Notes under the pieces: generated by a model | Databases searched by the model: none | What the model was told of the DNA's origin: nothing | The model's input: only the letters and a program-made list of their open reading frames with translations | Program-made: the position numbers and the translations under genes | Assembly (NCBI RefSeq): GCF_026151205.1 | Contig: NC_087076.1 | Location: 13,625,675-13,689,674 of the forward strand | DNA: 64,000 nt | DNA from: Bolinopsis microptera | Taxonomy: Eukaryota; Ctenophora; Tentaculata; Lobata; Bolinopsidae | Direction of reading: 5' to 3' | Shown here: positions 1 through 12,209 of the stretch, in pieces | How positions within the stretch are numbered: the first letter of the stretch is position 1 | How the letters are laid out: each line of letters begins with the position of its first letter

Positions 1-2668
1 GATGGTTTGGTACAGGCAGAACCCATTTTTAAACTAAAACATGTCCCACCTACCCCGGAACATAAAAGCACTACAGGGGTAAAGATTTTAAAGTCTGGAT
101 TTAGCTGGATTTCGGTCATTTTGGGATGGGCGTGGCCCCTGGGAGTGGCCCGAGTGGGTTGAGAGGTCGAAACTTGATTTTTATGATGGTTTGGGACAGG
201 CAGAACCCATTTTAAAACTAAAACATGTCCCACCTACCCCGGAACATAAAAGCACTACAGGGGTAAAGATTTTAAAGTCTGGATTTAGCTGGATTTCGGT
301 CATTTTGGGATGGGCGTGGCCCCTGGGAGTGGCCCGAGTGGGTTGAGAGGTCGAAACTTGATTTTTATGATGGTTTGGGACAGGCAGAACCCATTTTTAA
401 TCTAAAACATGTCCCACCTACCCCGGAACATAAAAGCACTACAGGGGTAAAGATTTTAAAGTCTGGATTTAGCTGGATTTCGGTCATTTTGGGATGGGCG
501 TGGCCCCTGGGAGTGGCCCGAGTGGGTTGAGAGGTCGAAACTTGATTTTTATGATGGTTTGGGACAGGCAGAACCCATTTTAAAACTAAAACATGTCCCA
601 CCTACCCCGGAACATAAAAGCACTACAGGGGTAAAGATTTTAAAGTCTGGATTTAGCTGGATTTCGGTCATTTTGGGATGGGCGTGGCCCCTGGGAGTGG
701 CCCGAGTGGGTTGAGAGGTCGAAACTTGATTTTTATGATGGTTTGGGACAGGCAGAACCCATTTTTAAACTAAAACATGTCCCACCTACCCCGGAACATA
801 AAAGCACTACAGGGGTAAAGATTTTAAAGTCTGTCCATTTAGCTGGATTTCGGTCATTTTGGGATGGGCGTGGCCCCTGGGAGTGGCTGAGTGGGTTGAG
901 AGGTCGAAACTTGATTTTTATGATGGTTTGGGACAGGCAGAACCCATTTTTAAACTAAAACATGTCCCACCTACCCCGGAACATAAAAGCACTACAGGGG
1001 TAAAGATTTTAAAGTCTGGATTTAGCTGGATTTCGGTCATTTTGGGATGGGCGTGGCCCCTGGGAGTGGCCCGAGTGGGTTGAGAGGTCGAAACTTGATT
1101 TTTATGATGGTTTGGTACAGGCAGAACCCATTTTTAAACTAAAACATGTCCCACCTACCCCGGAACATAAAAGCACTACAGGGGTAAAGATTTTAAAGTC
1201 TGGATTTAGCTGGATTTCGGTCATTTTGGGATGGGCGTGGCCCCTGGGAGTGGCCCGAGTGGGTTGAGAGGTCGAAACTTGATTTTTATGATGGTTTGGG
1301 ACAGGCAGAACCCATTTTTAAACTAAAACATGTCCCACCTACCCCGGAACATAAAAGCACTACAGGGGTAAAGATTTTAAAGTCTGGATTTAGCTGGATT
1401 TCGGTCATTTTGGGATGGGCGTGGCCCCTGGGAGTGGCCCGAGTGGGTTGAGAGGTCGAAACTTGATTTTTATGATGGTTTGGTACAGGCAGAACCCATT
1501 TTTAAACTAAAACATGTCCCACCTACCCCGGAACATAAAAGCACTACAGGGGTAAAGATTTTAAAGTCTGGATTTAGCTGGATTTCGGTCATTTTGGGAT
1601 GGGCGTGGCCCCTGGGAGTGGCCCGAGTGGGTTGAGAGGTCGAAACTTGATTTTTATGATGGTTTGGGACAGGCAGAACCCATTTTTAAACTAAAACATG
1701 TCCCACCTACCCCGGAACATAAAAGCACTACAGGGGTAAAGATTTTAAAGTCTGGATTTAGCTGGATTTCGGTCATTTTGGGATGGGCGTGGCCCCTGGG
1801 AGTGGCCCGAGTGGGTTGAGAGGTCGAAACTTGATTTTTATGATGGTTTGGGACAGGTAGAACCCATTTTTAAACTAAAACATGTCCCACCTACCCCGGA
1901 ACATAAAAGCACTACAGGGGTAAAGATTTTAAAGTCTGGATTTAGCTGGATTTCGGTCATTTTGGGATGGGCGTGGCCCCTGGCCCTGGGAGTGGCCTGA
2001 GTGGGTTGAGAGGTCGAAACTTGATTTTTATGATGGTTTGGGACAGGTTGAACCCATTTTAAAACTAAAACATGTCCCACCTACCCCGGAGCATAAAAGC
2101 ACTACAGGGGTAAAGATTTTAAAGTCTGGATTTAGCTGGATTTCGGTCATTTTGGGATGGGCGTGGCCCCTGGGAGTGGCCCGAGTGGGTTGAGAGGTCG
2201 AAACTTGATTTTTATGATGGTTTGGTACAGGCAGAACCCATTTTTAAACTAAAACATGTCCCACCTACCCCGGAACATAAAAGCACTACAGGGGTAAAGA
2301 TTTTAAAGTCTGGATTTAGCTGGATTTCGGTCATTTTGGGATGGGCGTGGCCCCTGGTATTGGCCCGAGTGGGTTGAGAGGTCGAAACTTGATTTTTATG
2401 ATGGTTTGGTACAGGCAGAACCCATTTTTAAACTAAAACATGTCCCACCTACCCCGGAACATAAAAGCACTACAGGGGTAAAGATTTTAAAGTCTGGATT
2501 CAGCTGGATTTCGGTCATTTTGGGATGGGCGTGGCCCCTGGGAGTGGCCCGAGTGGGTTGAGAGGTCGAAACTTGATTTTTATGATGGTTTGGTACAGGC
2601 AGAATCCATTTTTAAACTAAAACATGTCCCACCTACCCCGGAACATAAAAGCACTACAGGGGTAAAGA
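1..2668. repeat. 184-bp satellite array, about 14.5 copies
   Basis: Head-to-tail copies begin with GATGGTTTGG at 1, 185, 369, 553, 737, 922, 1106, 1290, 1474, 1658, 1842, 2032, 2216, 2400 and 2584. The period is 184 bp, except one 185-bp copy and one 190-bp copy; the latter carries a 6-bp internal duplication near 1980. Copies differ by a few bases, for example GGGACAG versus GGTACAG. Because 184 is not a multiple of three, open frames in the array are short accidents. The array runs off the left edge, so its full size is unknown. Confidence 0.98.
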
Positions 2669-2950
2669 TTCTCGATCTGGATTTTACCATGAGGATTTCA
2701 GTAATTTTGGGATTGGCATGGCTTCTGGGAGTGGCTTGAGTGGTTCAAGACCTTAAAACTTGGTCTTTGTGATGGTTAGGGATATGTACTACCTATTTAA
2801 CCACCAAACATGTTTCAAATACTCAGCAACACAAATCCCCTTCGGGGCCCAGGGGTAAAGATTCTCATTCTGGATTTTTAGGGATTTGTCACAGATTTCA
2901 AGCTATTTGGGATGGGCGGCCTGAGTGGGGTGGATGTGTTACTTAGATTT
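2669..2950. repeat. Degenerate edge units of the 184-bp satellite
   Basis: About one and a half units are clearly related to the array (GATTCTCGATCTGGATTT, GGGAGTGGCTTGAGTGG, CAGGGGTAAAGATTCTC) but strongly diverged. Sharp homogeneity inside and decay at the edge is the pattern expected when unequal exchange homogenises only the core. Confidence 0.85.
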
Positions 2951-3024
2951 TCATATCTTATATATCTATAAAAGTATAAGTACGAGCAGTTTATTGAGAC
3001 TTCTGACTTCTACCGTCGTATATG

Positions 3025-3682
3025 TTTGTTTGTTTGTTTGTTTGTTTATAGAACCCGTCCCCAATCTCGTATCGGAAAATGACTAAACTCAGGTCTGAGT
3101 GTGAATACGGGTGGTACCTGCAAGAGTGTTCATTAAGCATTTAGAGTTCTGTAAAACTGCAGTTACAATTGTGCTAGAGTATTTTTAGTATATACGATTG
3201 GTATCAGATATATATCCCTACATGCTTCCAAAATTTGTAAAGCCGTAGTACATACATATCACATTACACTGGAGCCTACACAGTGCAATCTCCTTCAGTC
3301 GATCTGCGCCGCGTATGTTTATATAAGCGCGCGGCGCAGACTGGAGGAAACCACACTCTGCAAGTTCGATCCAGTGCAATGCTACATGTACGTACTACGG
3401 CTTCATCTCCAACTTTCTGCACAATGTACTGGAATGTTTTGAAGGAAAAGAACAAAAAAATGATATATATAAATAAAATCAGCGATTTAATGTTAGCCTT
3501 AGGAGGGTAACTTCAATTCCCTGGTTTCTAAAATCAGCTTTAAAAAAAATAAATAAAGTATGTAACGTCGATACCAAACCGATTATTGAGCGATAATAAC
3601 TGAGTAGTTGATTCCTGGGTTGCGGAGTCATTCAGATGTTCCAGTTTTTGAATGTGGTTCTTGTTCAGTTCTTGACCAGAAG
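3025..3682 (+). repeat. Interspersed repeat family T, copy 1 (with nested foldback)
   Basis: Starts with a (TTTG)n run and contains GAATACGGGTGGTACCTGCA and CAACTTTCTGCACAATGTAC. The same order of blocks recurs at 26345-26782 and 38414-38765. No ORF is conserved and no terminal inverted repeat is visible, so the class is unassigned. This copy is longer because of a foldback element at 3240-3403. Confidence 0.85.
3240..3403. mobile_element. 164-bp foldback/MITE inserted in repeat T
   Basis: Ends are inverted repeats (AAGCCGTAGTAC at the left, GTACTACGGCTT at the right). A second inverted pair lies inside (CTGCGCCGCG and CGCGGCGCAG around a TATATAA core). Copies 2 and 3 of repeat T lack this block between the TTCCAAAAT block and CTCCAACTTTCTGC, so they serve as empty sites. 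A clean target duplication is not visible. Confidence 0.75.
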
Positions 3683-3895
3683 TGTCTAATGAAGTAAGTC
3701 AGACAAGCAAACTCTTCCTTAAATGCTGATATAAGTCGTCTCAATCCCAGAAATTATGAATGATGACCCAGTGTAAAAGTGCAAAAATCGGCCGAAAATA
3801 ATAAAGACTAAAAACAGTTAAAAAGTGACAGGATTCAAACACAAGGAAAATTAATAACTTAGAGCGTAATAAGAAATATCTCCAAACGGAGTTTT

Positions 3896-4870
3896 CTGAG
3901 AGGGTGAGAGGTTCTTTAATTAGAGCTAATGAATAAATGAGACCCACTAAAGGTACTAAATTAACCGGACTGCTAGCAAGGAATCGAGAGTGGGAATAAA
4001 AATAAAAGCGGAATAAATTTTAAGATCTACCGTCGTATATTCTACAATGATAAATATTGTAACGTACGTGCGGCGCGCAAAATCCACTACAAAATCCACT
4101 ACAAAATTCAGGGAAACGTCTTCTGGTTTATTTTACTGGAAGGTGCGTTGTAAATATTCTTGTGTCTGTATGCGCGGCGCACGAGCATGCTTTAATTTTA
4201 TTTATTAATTTAATATTTTTCTGAGAGGGTGAGAGGTTCTTTAATTAGAGCTAATGAATAAATGAGACCCACTAAAGGTACTAAATTAACCGGACTGCTA
4301 GCAAGGAATCGAGAGTGGGAATAAAAATAAAAGCGGAATAAATTTTAAGATCTACCGTCGTATATTCTACAATGATAAATATTGTAACGTACGTGCGGCG
4401 CGCAAAATCCACTACAAAATCCACTACAAAATTCAGGGAAACGTCTTCTGGTTTATTTTACTGGAAGGTGCGTTGTAAATATTCTTGTGTCTGTATGCGC
4501 GGCGCACGAGCATGCTTTAATTTTATTTATTAATTTAATATTTTTCTGAGAGGGTGAGAGGTTCTTTAATTAGAGCTAATGAATAAATGAGACCCACTAA
4601 AGGTACTAAATTAACCGGACTGCTAGCAAGGAATCGAGAGTGGGAATAAAAATAAAAGCGGAATAAATTTTAAGATCTACCGTCGTATATTCTACAATGA
4701 TAAATATTGTAACGTACGTGCGGCGCGCAAAATCCACTACAAAATCCACTACAAAATTCAGGGAAACGTCTTCTGGTTTATTTTACTGGAAGGTGCGTTG
4801 TAAATATTCTTGTGTCTGTATGCGCGGCGCACGAGCATGCTTTAATTTTATTTATTAATTTAATATTTTG
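3896..4870. repeat. Three near-identical 325-bp tandem copies
   Basis: Units begin with CTGAGAGGGTGAGAGG at 3896, 4221 and 4546. Each contains CTACCGTCGTATATTCTAC and a duplicated AAATCCACTAC, and ends in an AT-rich run. I see no differences over long stretches, so the triplication is recent or actively homogenised. Confidence 0.97.
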
Positions 4871-5253
4871 TTTATTTAATTAAAATTTCAAGATCTAATT
4901 AAATATTATAGATTCGTTTGCGAAAATCTATTAATTAATGCAAATCTTTTGATCATTGTAGACCTGCGGGCAGTTCTCCAGGTACAGCCTTTATTTTTGC
5001 AAGTTTACCGTATAGCCTGGCCTCAGGCTACGTCCAGTTGTTGTTGTTTAACCTAAAGAAACTGTGGTTAAGCTCCCAACTGAAAAAGGCTCTCCTTGGG
5101 CTTTTGAACAATTTTAAGGGTAAATATTCTGGGTCGATGGTATACGATTTACTAGTATTTTACCCCACTGCACACGTACATGGACATTCACTGCACTACA
5201 GTGGGAAACAGCAGCGTGGCGATTAAGTGCGAAATTAAACTTGAATATTTCAG
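4871..5253. other. Region upstream of the first visible transporter exon
   Basis: AT-rich, with no clear gene. A possible tiny exon at 4962-4981 (after ATTGTAG, before GTACAG) would encode LRAVLQ, which resembles the first-helix LRAVL of POT transporters. Its phase does not join directly to the exon at 5254, so at least one more exon would be needed. Confidence 0.3.
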
Positions 5254-8200
5254 CACAGTTCAAGTGGTCACTCTCATGATATCATTCTACCTGCTTTGCT
5301 CCTTGTTTTCAGTGGTCGGTGGTTGGCTCGGGGATTCCAAGTAATTCTTTTATATTCGCTGTCTTCTTATACAATCGCCCGTAAACGACAAGCTAGAATT
5401 TTGCTCTCAATGACGAAATTTCTTTACCTTTGTTCTTAGTACTTAAATTGTGCTACAACTCCTAAAATGAGTATAGTACAAAAAAACAGTTTCAATAAAG
5501 TTAACTCTTATTTTCAGATGGGGCAGGTACAAAACTCTGGTGGTATCGTTCGTTTTCTATATCTTGGGAAGTATCAGTTTCCTTCTTCTCATGTGGACCA
5601 TGATTTGTAATAACAGTAACGATACCAGTTGCAGTAAAATGACTAAATTCTGCAAAAATTATGCTGTTAAGGGCGACAATGGAGAAATAGCTATGCAATG
5701 GGTTGGTACAATATTAGATATAGTGAGATTCTTGTGATGGTTTTCAACTGGCTAACATCCTCTATCAATATTATCACTAACATTTAGAAATAACGATGAT
5801 TTCTAACGTTTACTGTCTTCATTACCGAATGTTCCAGGTGTATTATATCTTGTAATATTGCAGGTGCTTCTCACGCTATCGTTCTTCTTCATATCCGTGG
5901 GCTACGGTCTCTGCAAGCCAAACATCGCTCCTTTTGGTGCGGATCAGATGCGTGAAAATGGAGAGTCTCACCTCCAGCGGTTCTACCTCTGGTTCTATTT
6001 CTTCACAAATCTAGGAGCATTTGGAGCATATGCTGTGGGCTTCATGCAGACTCAAAACGCAGACCCTATACTTTATTTCTCTAGCTTCTATGTGTCCCTT
6101 GGTTTCAGTGTTGTCTGTCTCATCCTTCTCATTATAGGTATCAACATTTAAATTTAAACTTACTTCCAGGTTATCAATTAGAAATGTCGTTAGAACCACC
6201 CCTAAAAGTAGCCCAATACCGTTTAGTTGATTACGCTTTCTCACCTGCCTGGTCCCAGGATCCAAAACGGGGGTTTTCATCAAAATCGAACCTTACGAAG
6301 ACACCTTCCAAACCTTCTTCTCGATCCTCAAAGAGTGGATCGCTGGTTTCAAGACAGCCCCGGAAGTCATACGGAATATCGGGCTATCCCGACTGGACTT
6401 GCTGAAGAGGGGGAACGGTGGTAGGTTCGGGGAGGAGGAGGTTAACGCGTTCGCGGACTTGTGGCGCGTTGTTCCCGTTATGTCTACAATGGCTGTCTAC
6501 TGGACCTGCTATTCTCAGGTTACTTATTTTCTTGATTTGTCTGTCCAGCTTATATCAAACAAACTTGGTACTTATCACATTAAATCATTATAAAGTTCGT
6601 ATTAACAGATTTTGTGTTCGGAATTTGATGGTCAAATTTACAGCTCAACATTTTCAGTTCAACTCTTATTACTACTTCCAAGCATTTTACCTTAAGAGGC
6701 CGGAAAACGTGCCGTTGTCTATCATAAATCTTATGAATCCTGTCATTATTTTATTCCTGGTAAGCTGATCTAAGTTAGCAAGATTTTCTGCGAGAAATTT
6801 GAAGTTTTCTCTCTTTTTTGAAAGTTTTAAAACCAGTAAATTTAATGATTCCTCCGACAAATTTTTCGTTTTATTATTAATCTTACTGCATATTGTTTGT
6901 TTTAATTTTCGATATTTTGTCAGGTGCCGCTAATGAAGGACATTGTTTATCCTTATTTGGCAAGAAGGAATTTGGAGTTGCATGCTTTTACGAGGATGCA
7001 AATAGGATTCGCCATGGCTGGTCTTTCTTTATGCTGTGCATCGGTAAGCCTAATTTAGGAAATAGGATTCGCTATCAGCTATAACTGGTTTTTAATATTA
7101 TATGACCAGTTTATTTTAGACTTATCATTTCCAAAATCACTCATAAATTTACTTTTATGCTAATATTATATGCTAATAGATGCTAATATATGCTGATAAA
7201 TGCTAATTGTTCATGTATTTATGCTAAAATGTTAATGTTATGACCAGATTATGGGGGCCGAGGAGAAAGAGAGAACAGCTCCCGAGTGGAACCCAGTTCC
7301 CATCCATTACTTTCACAAAGAAGATAATATTAGTAGTAACTACACCACCTACAGAGTCAGAGGTTATCATTTAATTAAATTACTTAATTAAATTATTTTG
7401 TTTAATCACTTAATTCAATAACCTAATTAATGTAATTATTTCAATTATTTCATTTCGTTTCGTTCACCTTCAATATTATATAATATATTCTATTTTCAGA
7501 TATGAGCATAGCTTGGTTATCTCCTCAGATAATTCTTATGTCTCTTAGCGAGGTGAGGAAATTTAAACTTAGGGGAATTGGGGGGGGGGGGGGGGTCATT
7601 GGTCGCATAACAAATCTTACGATCAGTCATCGTTAAAACTCTATTAAATATTACAAAGTAATCTTCATTTCGTTATGGCTAGAAGTGATAGAGATTCAAA
7701 TAAATTTCCAAAATTATTTCTTCGAAAGTTGATCAGCTCTGTAAGATGGTACCCTGATTTTCAAAATAAACCCAAGGTTTTCGCGATAATAGCAAGCATG
7801 GAGTTCATATACCTGGAGGCACCTCAATACATGAAGAGCTTTGCCATGGGGATTTACTTCTTCATTCAGACGATTGGAGATACTATTGCGGTAAGAAAAT
7901 TCAATTCTTAAATCGATAAGATGGTATATTAATGCTTTTCATACAAAGTTAAAACAAAGTCTTCATGTTATGTATCCTGGGTTTGGATAGGATATTACCC
8001 GCTTAAATTTTAAATATTTCCATCGCGTTACACAATACTCAATAAATGTAATAGATTTGTAGTGTTGTAATTAGTTTAAAACTTAATAATAATATACTTC
8101 TTAGATGCTTGATTAAGATTTTTGGCCAATTTTTTTTTCGATGCGTTAACCGTATTATACTGTGTTTTTCTTTTTTTTGTAGTTAATTCCGGAACTGTAA

Positions 8201-8508
8201 AACATTTGATTTGTGATTATTGTATTGGACCATATTTCAGATGATTCTATCAATCATCTAATCTTGCAATTGTTAGTGTAAACATGTTATTTCAGATTTT
8301 GCTGGTACTAATCGTGAAATACGTGACATTATTACCCGAGCTCGGAGGTCCGTGGATTTGTAACAACTTGAACCACGGCAAGATAGCATACTTCTTCGAG
8401 CTGCTGATGGTGTTAATGATTGCAAATATGATATGCTTGTGGCATTACAGTAAACGCTTCAGACCCGGTTATTATGACATTCGATTCAGAGTCCAAGAGC
8501 GGTTCTGA
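5254..8508 (+). CDS. POT/PTR-family proton-coupled oligopeptide transporter (SLC15-like), 5'-incomplete
   Basis: Ten exons join in phase: 5254-5340, 5518-5701, 5864-6137, 6259-6518, 6658-6759, 6924-7043, 7248-7362, 7500-7552, 7777-7890 and 8296-8508. They give 506 residues. Family marks in order are GGWLGDSKWGRYKT (loop after an N-terminal helix), GYGLCKPNIAPFGADQ (the PTR2 signature region), FYLWFYFFTNLGAF, then WRVVPVMSTMAVYWTCYSQ, NPVIILFLVPLMKDIVYP and a C-terminal helix cluster. Proteins of this family carry di- and tripeptides into the cell, or out of the lysosome, using the proton gradient. The first visible exon enters mid-codon and the first helix with the ERFSYYG-like motif is missing, so the 5' exons are further left, lost, or displaced by the repeat arrays. 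The large extracellular loop typical of animal SLC15A1/2 is absent, which favours an SLC15A4-like or invertebrate form. I do not assign the paralogue. Confidence 0.9.
7575..7596. repeat. Poly-G tract in a transporter intron
   Basis: A run of about 15 G within the intron between 7552 and 7777. It is one of several long G or C homopolymers in the window; most of the others lie in or beside repeats. Confidence 0.9.
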
Positions 8509-8518
8509 GATTTTAGTT

Positions 8519-8524
8519 AATAAA
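8519..8524 (+). terminator. Polyadenylation signal of the transporter gene
   Basis: AATAAA lies ten bases after the TGA stop at 8506-8508. This is a very short 3' UTR if the signal is used. Confidence 0.5.
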
Positions 8525-8742
8525 TGCTATTTAAATTACCAAGGTTATTTAAAGTAAAAGTCAATGGAAACTCCATTTTTAACATCATTTTATAGTTTAT
8601 GTAGAGTTCCCGGATACCCGTTATAGTAATACTAATATGGTGTCGGACTAAATCAGTGCAATCAGCGGAAACAGTGCTTTACTAATGATGATCATCATCT
8701 ACCGTTATTACATTTTAGTATAATTAGCGAATATAAAGCTCC

Positions 8743-9960
8743 CTATCGGAAGTTTTTCAACTTATGCCTAAAGACTAGTGCATTCTTCACGATGATACTA
8801 TGAACTGTTAATATTTTGTGTACATAGAAACCGGACTTGGTACATGCTGGTGGAGTACCGTCCTTGTACCAGTAATTAACGAAACCAGGTAGTACTGCTC
8901 TAAGACCCATTTTTTGTTTCGATATGGGACTTGGCAGCAGAACCCCATACGAGGGAGCAGTAATTAAGGCGAGACTGCACAAAGCTATGATATTCATATA
9001 ATATGTATTTGTAAACGTGCTCCAGAGTCAATTATTTTTTAAGTTTGTACATGACCCCGGCCCAATGTATCCGGCCATTTTCATTTTCATGGCAGAAATA
9101 TGGTGTGACCAGTTCAGTTTGTTATCCATTATCTATTATAACTCCTAAGAAACGGGCTTCTGTTTTTCTTTCGATTGTGACACCAGAAATTACTACATCG
9201 CGAAAATTGAGGTTTCTTTGCCGCGAAAAGATCATATAGTTCGTTTTTTTGGTTTAGAGCTAACCCGTTGTTATCTACCCATTTAACTAAGACATCGCTA
9301 AGAATTTTGAGCTTATCATAAACCTCGTTTAGATTTTATCCTGGTAGGAAGATGTTTGCATCATCTGCGTACATAATGAATTTAGCTATTTCTGAAATTT
9401 GAGGCAGATCCTTTATGTAGAATACAAAAGTAGAAGTCCTAGGTTAATAACGTCCTGAACTTCGGTAGCTGTGACTGGTTTTATATGTAGATACTATTTG
9501 GGGAAGGGCTGCGAAGTGTCCCCTGGGTCCCACCAGGATCGAAAGTGCTCCTACTACTAATTTCAGACTTAATTTTTAGAGCGATGTTTGAGAAGTGATC
9601 ATTAAATTTTTCTGCTACTACTGCCGAAGTGCTGACTTGTCCGTTTTCGTCCGACAGTTTTATCGATGTAGGTTTCCTATTCAGAAGACTGTTGATCATC
9701 TGCGACTGCTTTTTATAATTATCTTTGTGTTATTCAAAGAATTTTTTTGTAGTGTATATTTTTGGCTTTGTCGACGTGTTTGGTGCAAAACATTTTCAAA
9801 CGGTCGTATTATAGCTGGTTCCTATCAACTGGTTCCTTTATAAAATCATGATATGCCTGATTTTACCGTATCCATGGTTTCGGATTAACACTTTCATTTT
9901 GTCTGCGCTGGGATTGTCTTTTTGTCGGGTAAGCAGTGTTATAAATCCTGTTGTAAGCAG
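8743..9960 (-). pseudogene. Decayed LINE (CR1/Jockey-like reverse transcriptase) fragment
   Basis: Read on the minus strand, pieces of a non-LTR polymerase follow each other with frameshifts and stops. From about 9850 to 9481 comes a pre-RT segment with AEKFNDHFSNIALK. Next, at 9430-9350, is the RT core FYIKDLPQ...IMYADDANIF with the YADD catalytic motif. From 8997 to 8743 comes a thumb/C-terminal piece with YVHKILTVHSIIVKNAL. The order and the YADD box fit CR1/Jockey-type LINEs. No endonuclease domain is present, so the copy is 5'-truncated and dead. The exact ends are not clear. Confidence 0.85.
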
Positions 9961-10221
9961 TGATAATTTATAATTATGACTTTAATTTTATACGACGTCA
10001 ACAGTCTCGTTAGTCTGGATAGGGCGACAAGATTATTAGTGAGTTGTAGATTTTTATTTCAGATTTTTCAGGTTTTTAAAAAGTTTTTTGTATTAATCAT
10101 CCTATCTATCAATCCTCACGGATAGATGTTGTAAAAATTTTGTTCTTTCTAATCTAGTACTGTGAGAGAAAGTAATTTTATTTTAGTTTTTGATATTTAA
10201 GAAGTTTCCTCTTTTGCGATA
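9961..10221. other. Spacer; its right part matches the flank of the downstream paralogue
   Basis: No gene seen. About 10140-10215 resembles 15060-15120 (TTTCTA..CTA..GAGAAAG.AATTTTATTT), which places the boundary of the segmental duplication that produced the two four-helix membrane genes. Confidence 0.5.
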
Positions 10222-10382
10222 GGGGTCGTTCACATATTACGTAATCAGCTGAGGGGGGGGGGGGTTCCGAATGATTACGCCAGTGTAATTTTGACACAAT
10301 AGCTATGTGTAAAGCTGATTACGGAGGGGGGGGGGGGGTAAAAATGTTCCAAAAAATGATTACGTAATATGTGAACGACCCC
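10222..10382. mobile_element. 161-bp MITE with GGGGTCGTTCACATATTACG ends
   Basis: Perfect terminal inverted repeats: GGGGTCGTTCACATATTACG at the left, CGTAATATGTGAACGACCCC at the right. They are flanked by ATA on both sides, consistent with a short AT/TA-type target duplication (Tc1/mariner or PIF/Harbinger-ISL2EU). Inside, two subterminal blocks (GTAATCAGCTGAGG and AGCTGATTACGGAGG) each run into a G homopolymer. Confidence 0.9.
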
Positions 10383-10401
10383 ATATTGCTATTTCGTGTC
10401 A

Positions 10402-10536
10402 TGATTTTTCTTTCATACAAATTTCTGATTGTTTTTAATAGAATAACAGAAAGACGGCTTCTAATTGAAATAAATTAGAAACTGTCTGCACAGAGTCTAT
10501 TCAGAAACAAACAGAAATTTGTATGAAAGAAGCATC
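10402..10536. mobile_element. 135-bp foldback/MITE
   Basis: Inverted repeats: CTTTCATACAAATTTCTG near the left end and CAGAAATTTGTATGAAAG near the right end, with outer TGAT and ATCA. It lies 20 bp right of the previous MITE and carries no coding sequence. Confidence 0.8.
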
Positions 10537-10998
10537 AAAATATGAGACTTAATAATTATACACGACTCAATCAGATTATTTTGTTTGTTTGATAATAAAT
10601 TGGAATAAATTTTGTGTAAATTCCCATCTTTTCAGTTCCTGACCTTTTAATTCAAGATATGGATTGTTTCTTATGTCTATGATATAAGAGTTTGAAAGAT
10701 TATCCATTCATTTCATGGTATTCATTTTAAAAAGATTAATAAAGAAACATTTGGTTATTCTGCAATAATATCGATCGTTTCTAATTCTAAATATCAACAA
10801 TAAAACTACTACTAAATATCAACAATAAAAGTGGCATATCTAAATCAAGTCCACACCAATACATTAATTAGACCACTCTTATCCCAGCTTTGCGCCTCCG
10901 AAAAACTAAAACCTAAAGGGAAGGAGACTTAATCTCTGAGGTTTGAGGCTCATTGAATAGAAGGTAATGAGGCATAAACTCATTTGAAGGTTTGGTGC
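10537..10998. other. 3' flank of four-helix membrane gene A
   Basis: No ORF of note. Long stretches align with 15125-15477 downstream of gene B (for example CCAACAATAAAAGT versus ATCAACAATAAAAGTG, and TGTGGTTATT versus TTTGGTTATT). This marks it as duplicated 3' flank. Confidence 0.6.
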
Positions 10999-12209
10999 TT
11001 ATTTAGGCTTGAGTGAGAGGAGATCATCCTTGCAGAGGAAAGTGTAGACGATAGCGAGAGGAATGCAGATGGCTCCTCTTACGATGTAGTAGACCCAGTG
11101 ATGGCTACCCCAGCTCACCCAATTACTGCAACCGAATGGATAGGCCTGCGATTATTTTAGTTACAGTTATTTTAGTTTAGCAGTTATGTCCTTATAATTC
11201 AATCATTGTTACGATAGATACATCTCAATCTAACTACAACTTTGACGTCAACTGTAGCGCACTTACTATTAGCGTTACTGTTAGCATTACTGGTGACACT
11301 GCTAAAATAATAATTCGGCTTTATAAATACAATTAATATAAGCCTTAATTTTTCAATGATACAGTCAATCATGCTCTCCATACCAGTAGTTTAACAACTA
11401 AAAATACTATAAATGTCCTTTACCTGGAGACCGATGATCGTGGCGAAGAACAGGAGGAAAGAGATGATGGTTGCAATAATGTCGTTCTTTTGTTTGTACT
11501 TGGCTAGACCCACCAAAACAGTCATAAAAATCGCAACACCGCTGAAGAGAACAAAATAGACTTTAGAATATTTTCAATATAAGCAAAAATTGTTCTGCAA
11601 ATTAAGACTAAGACCCTCACTAGAAGTAGAGCTTTAGCTTTCTTAGCTTTGATAATATAAGTTAGTTAGATAGCTAATTATTTAATTCAGACTATCGGGA
11701 AAGAGGTGGCAGATATTTGTTTTGGCTTGGTCTCAGTGTATTTCACAACTGTCCATGAACAGCAGTAGGAACAGTTAAAATATTAGAACAGTTAAAATAT
11801 TTTAGTTTTACTCACAGCAAGAGCCATTGGATCCAGAGTCTACAGGTGCTATGCTCTTCGTGGACAAGGTCTTCTATGAAGAACAGGATGATACTCAATG
11901 TTATATAGAGCTGAAAAAGTGAATCGTTTCTAAGTGAATTAATTGCTTTAAATCATGAATATTAGTTAGTCACGTGAATTCATCGAAATCCTGCAGCATC
12001 TTATTTGAGACTTTGTATTGATGTCGATGGTTTTTATTTATAAACCTTAAAAATATTTAGTCGGCCGATAAGCTACACGATTTACAAGGTCCAATGGGTA
12101 AAGGGCCTGAAAAGTGAATTAAAATACGTACCAGATGAGTGATAAAGAGAACTCCGGGAGGAGGCAGGAATTTCTGTCCCACCTTAACGAAAGAGTCCAA
12201 ACCACCCAT
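10999..12209 (-). CDS. Four-helix membrane protein A (tandem duplicate)
   Basis: Four exons on the minus strand (12132-12209, 11816-11910, 11424-11541, 10999-11145) join in phase to 145 residues, from ATG at 12209 to TAA at 10999. Four hydrophobic segments are visible, at about residues 17-37, 50-70, 80-97 and 115-135. Conserved sequence includes FLPPPGVLFITHL at the N-terminus, FLLFFATIIGLQ, and RGAICIPLAIVY in the last helix, followed by a short tail ending SLKPK. Four-span topology with short tails resembles MARVEL/CKLF-type proteins of membrane trafficking, but no diagnostic motif lets me assign that family. The neighbour at 15478-16440 has the same exon phases and sequence throughout. 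An acceptor-like CAG ends 7 nt before the ATG. Confidence 0.88.

Noticed and set aside
365-2080. Several 70-80 codon open frames inside the 184-bp satellite on both strands
   Set aside because: They are the same repeat sequence read in shifted frames. The period is not a multiple of three and no frame persists.
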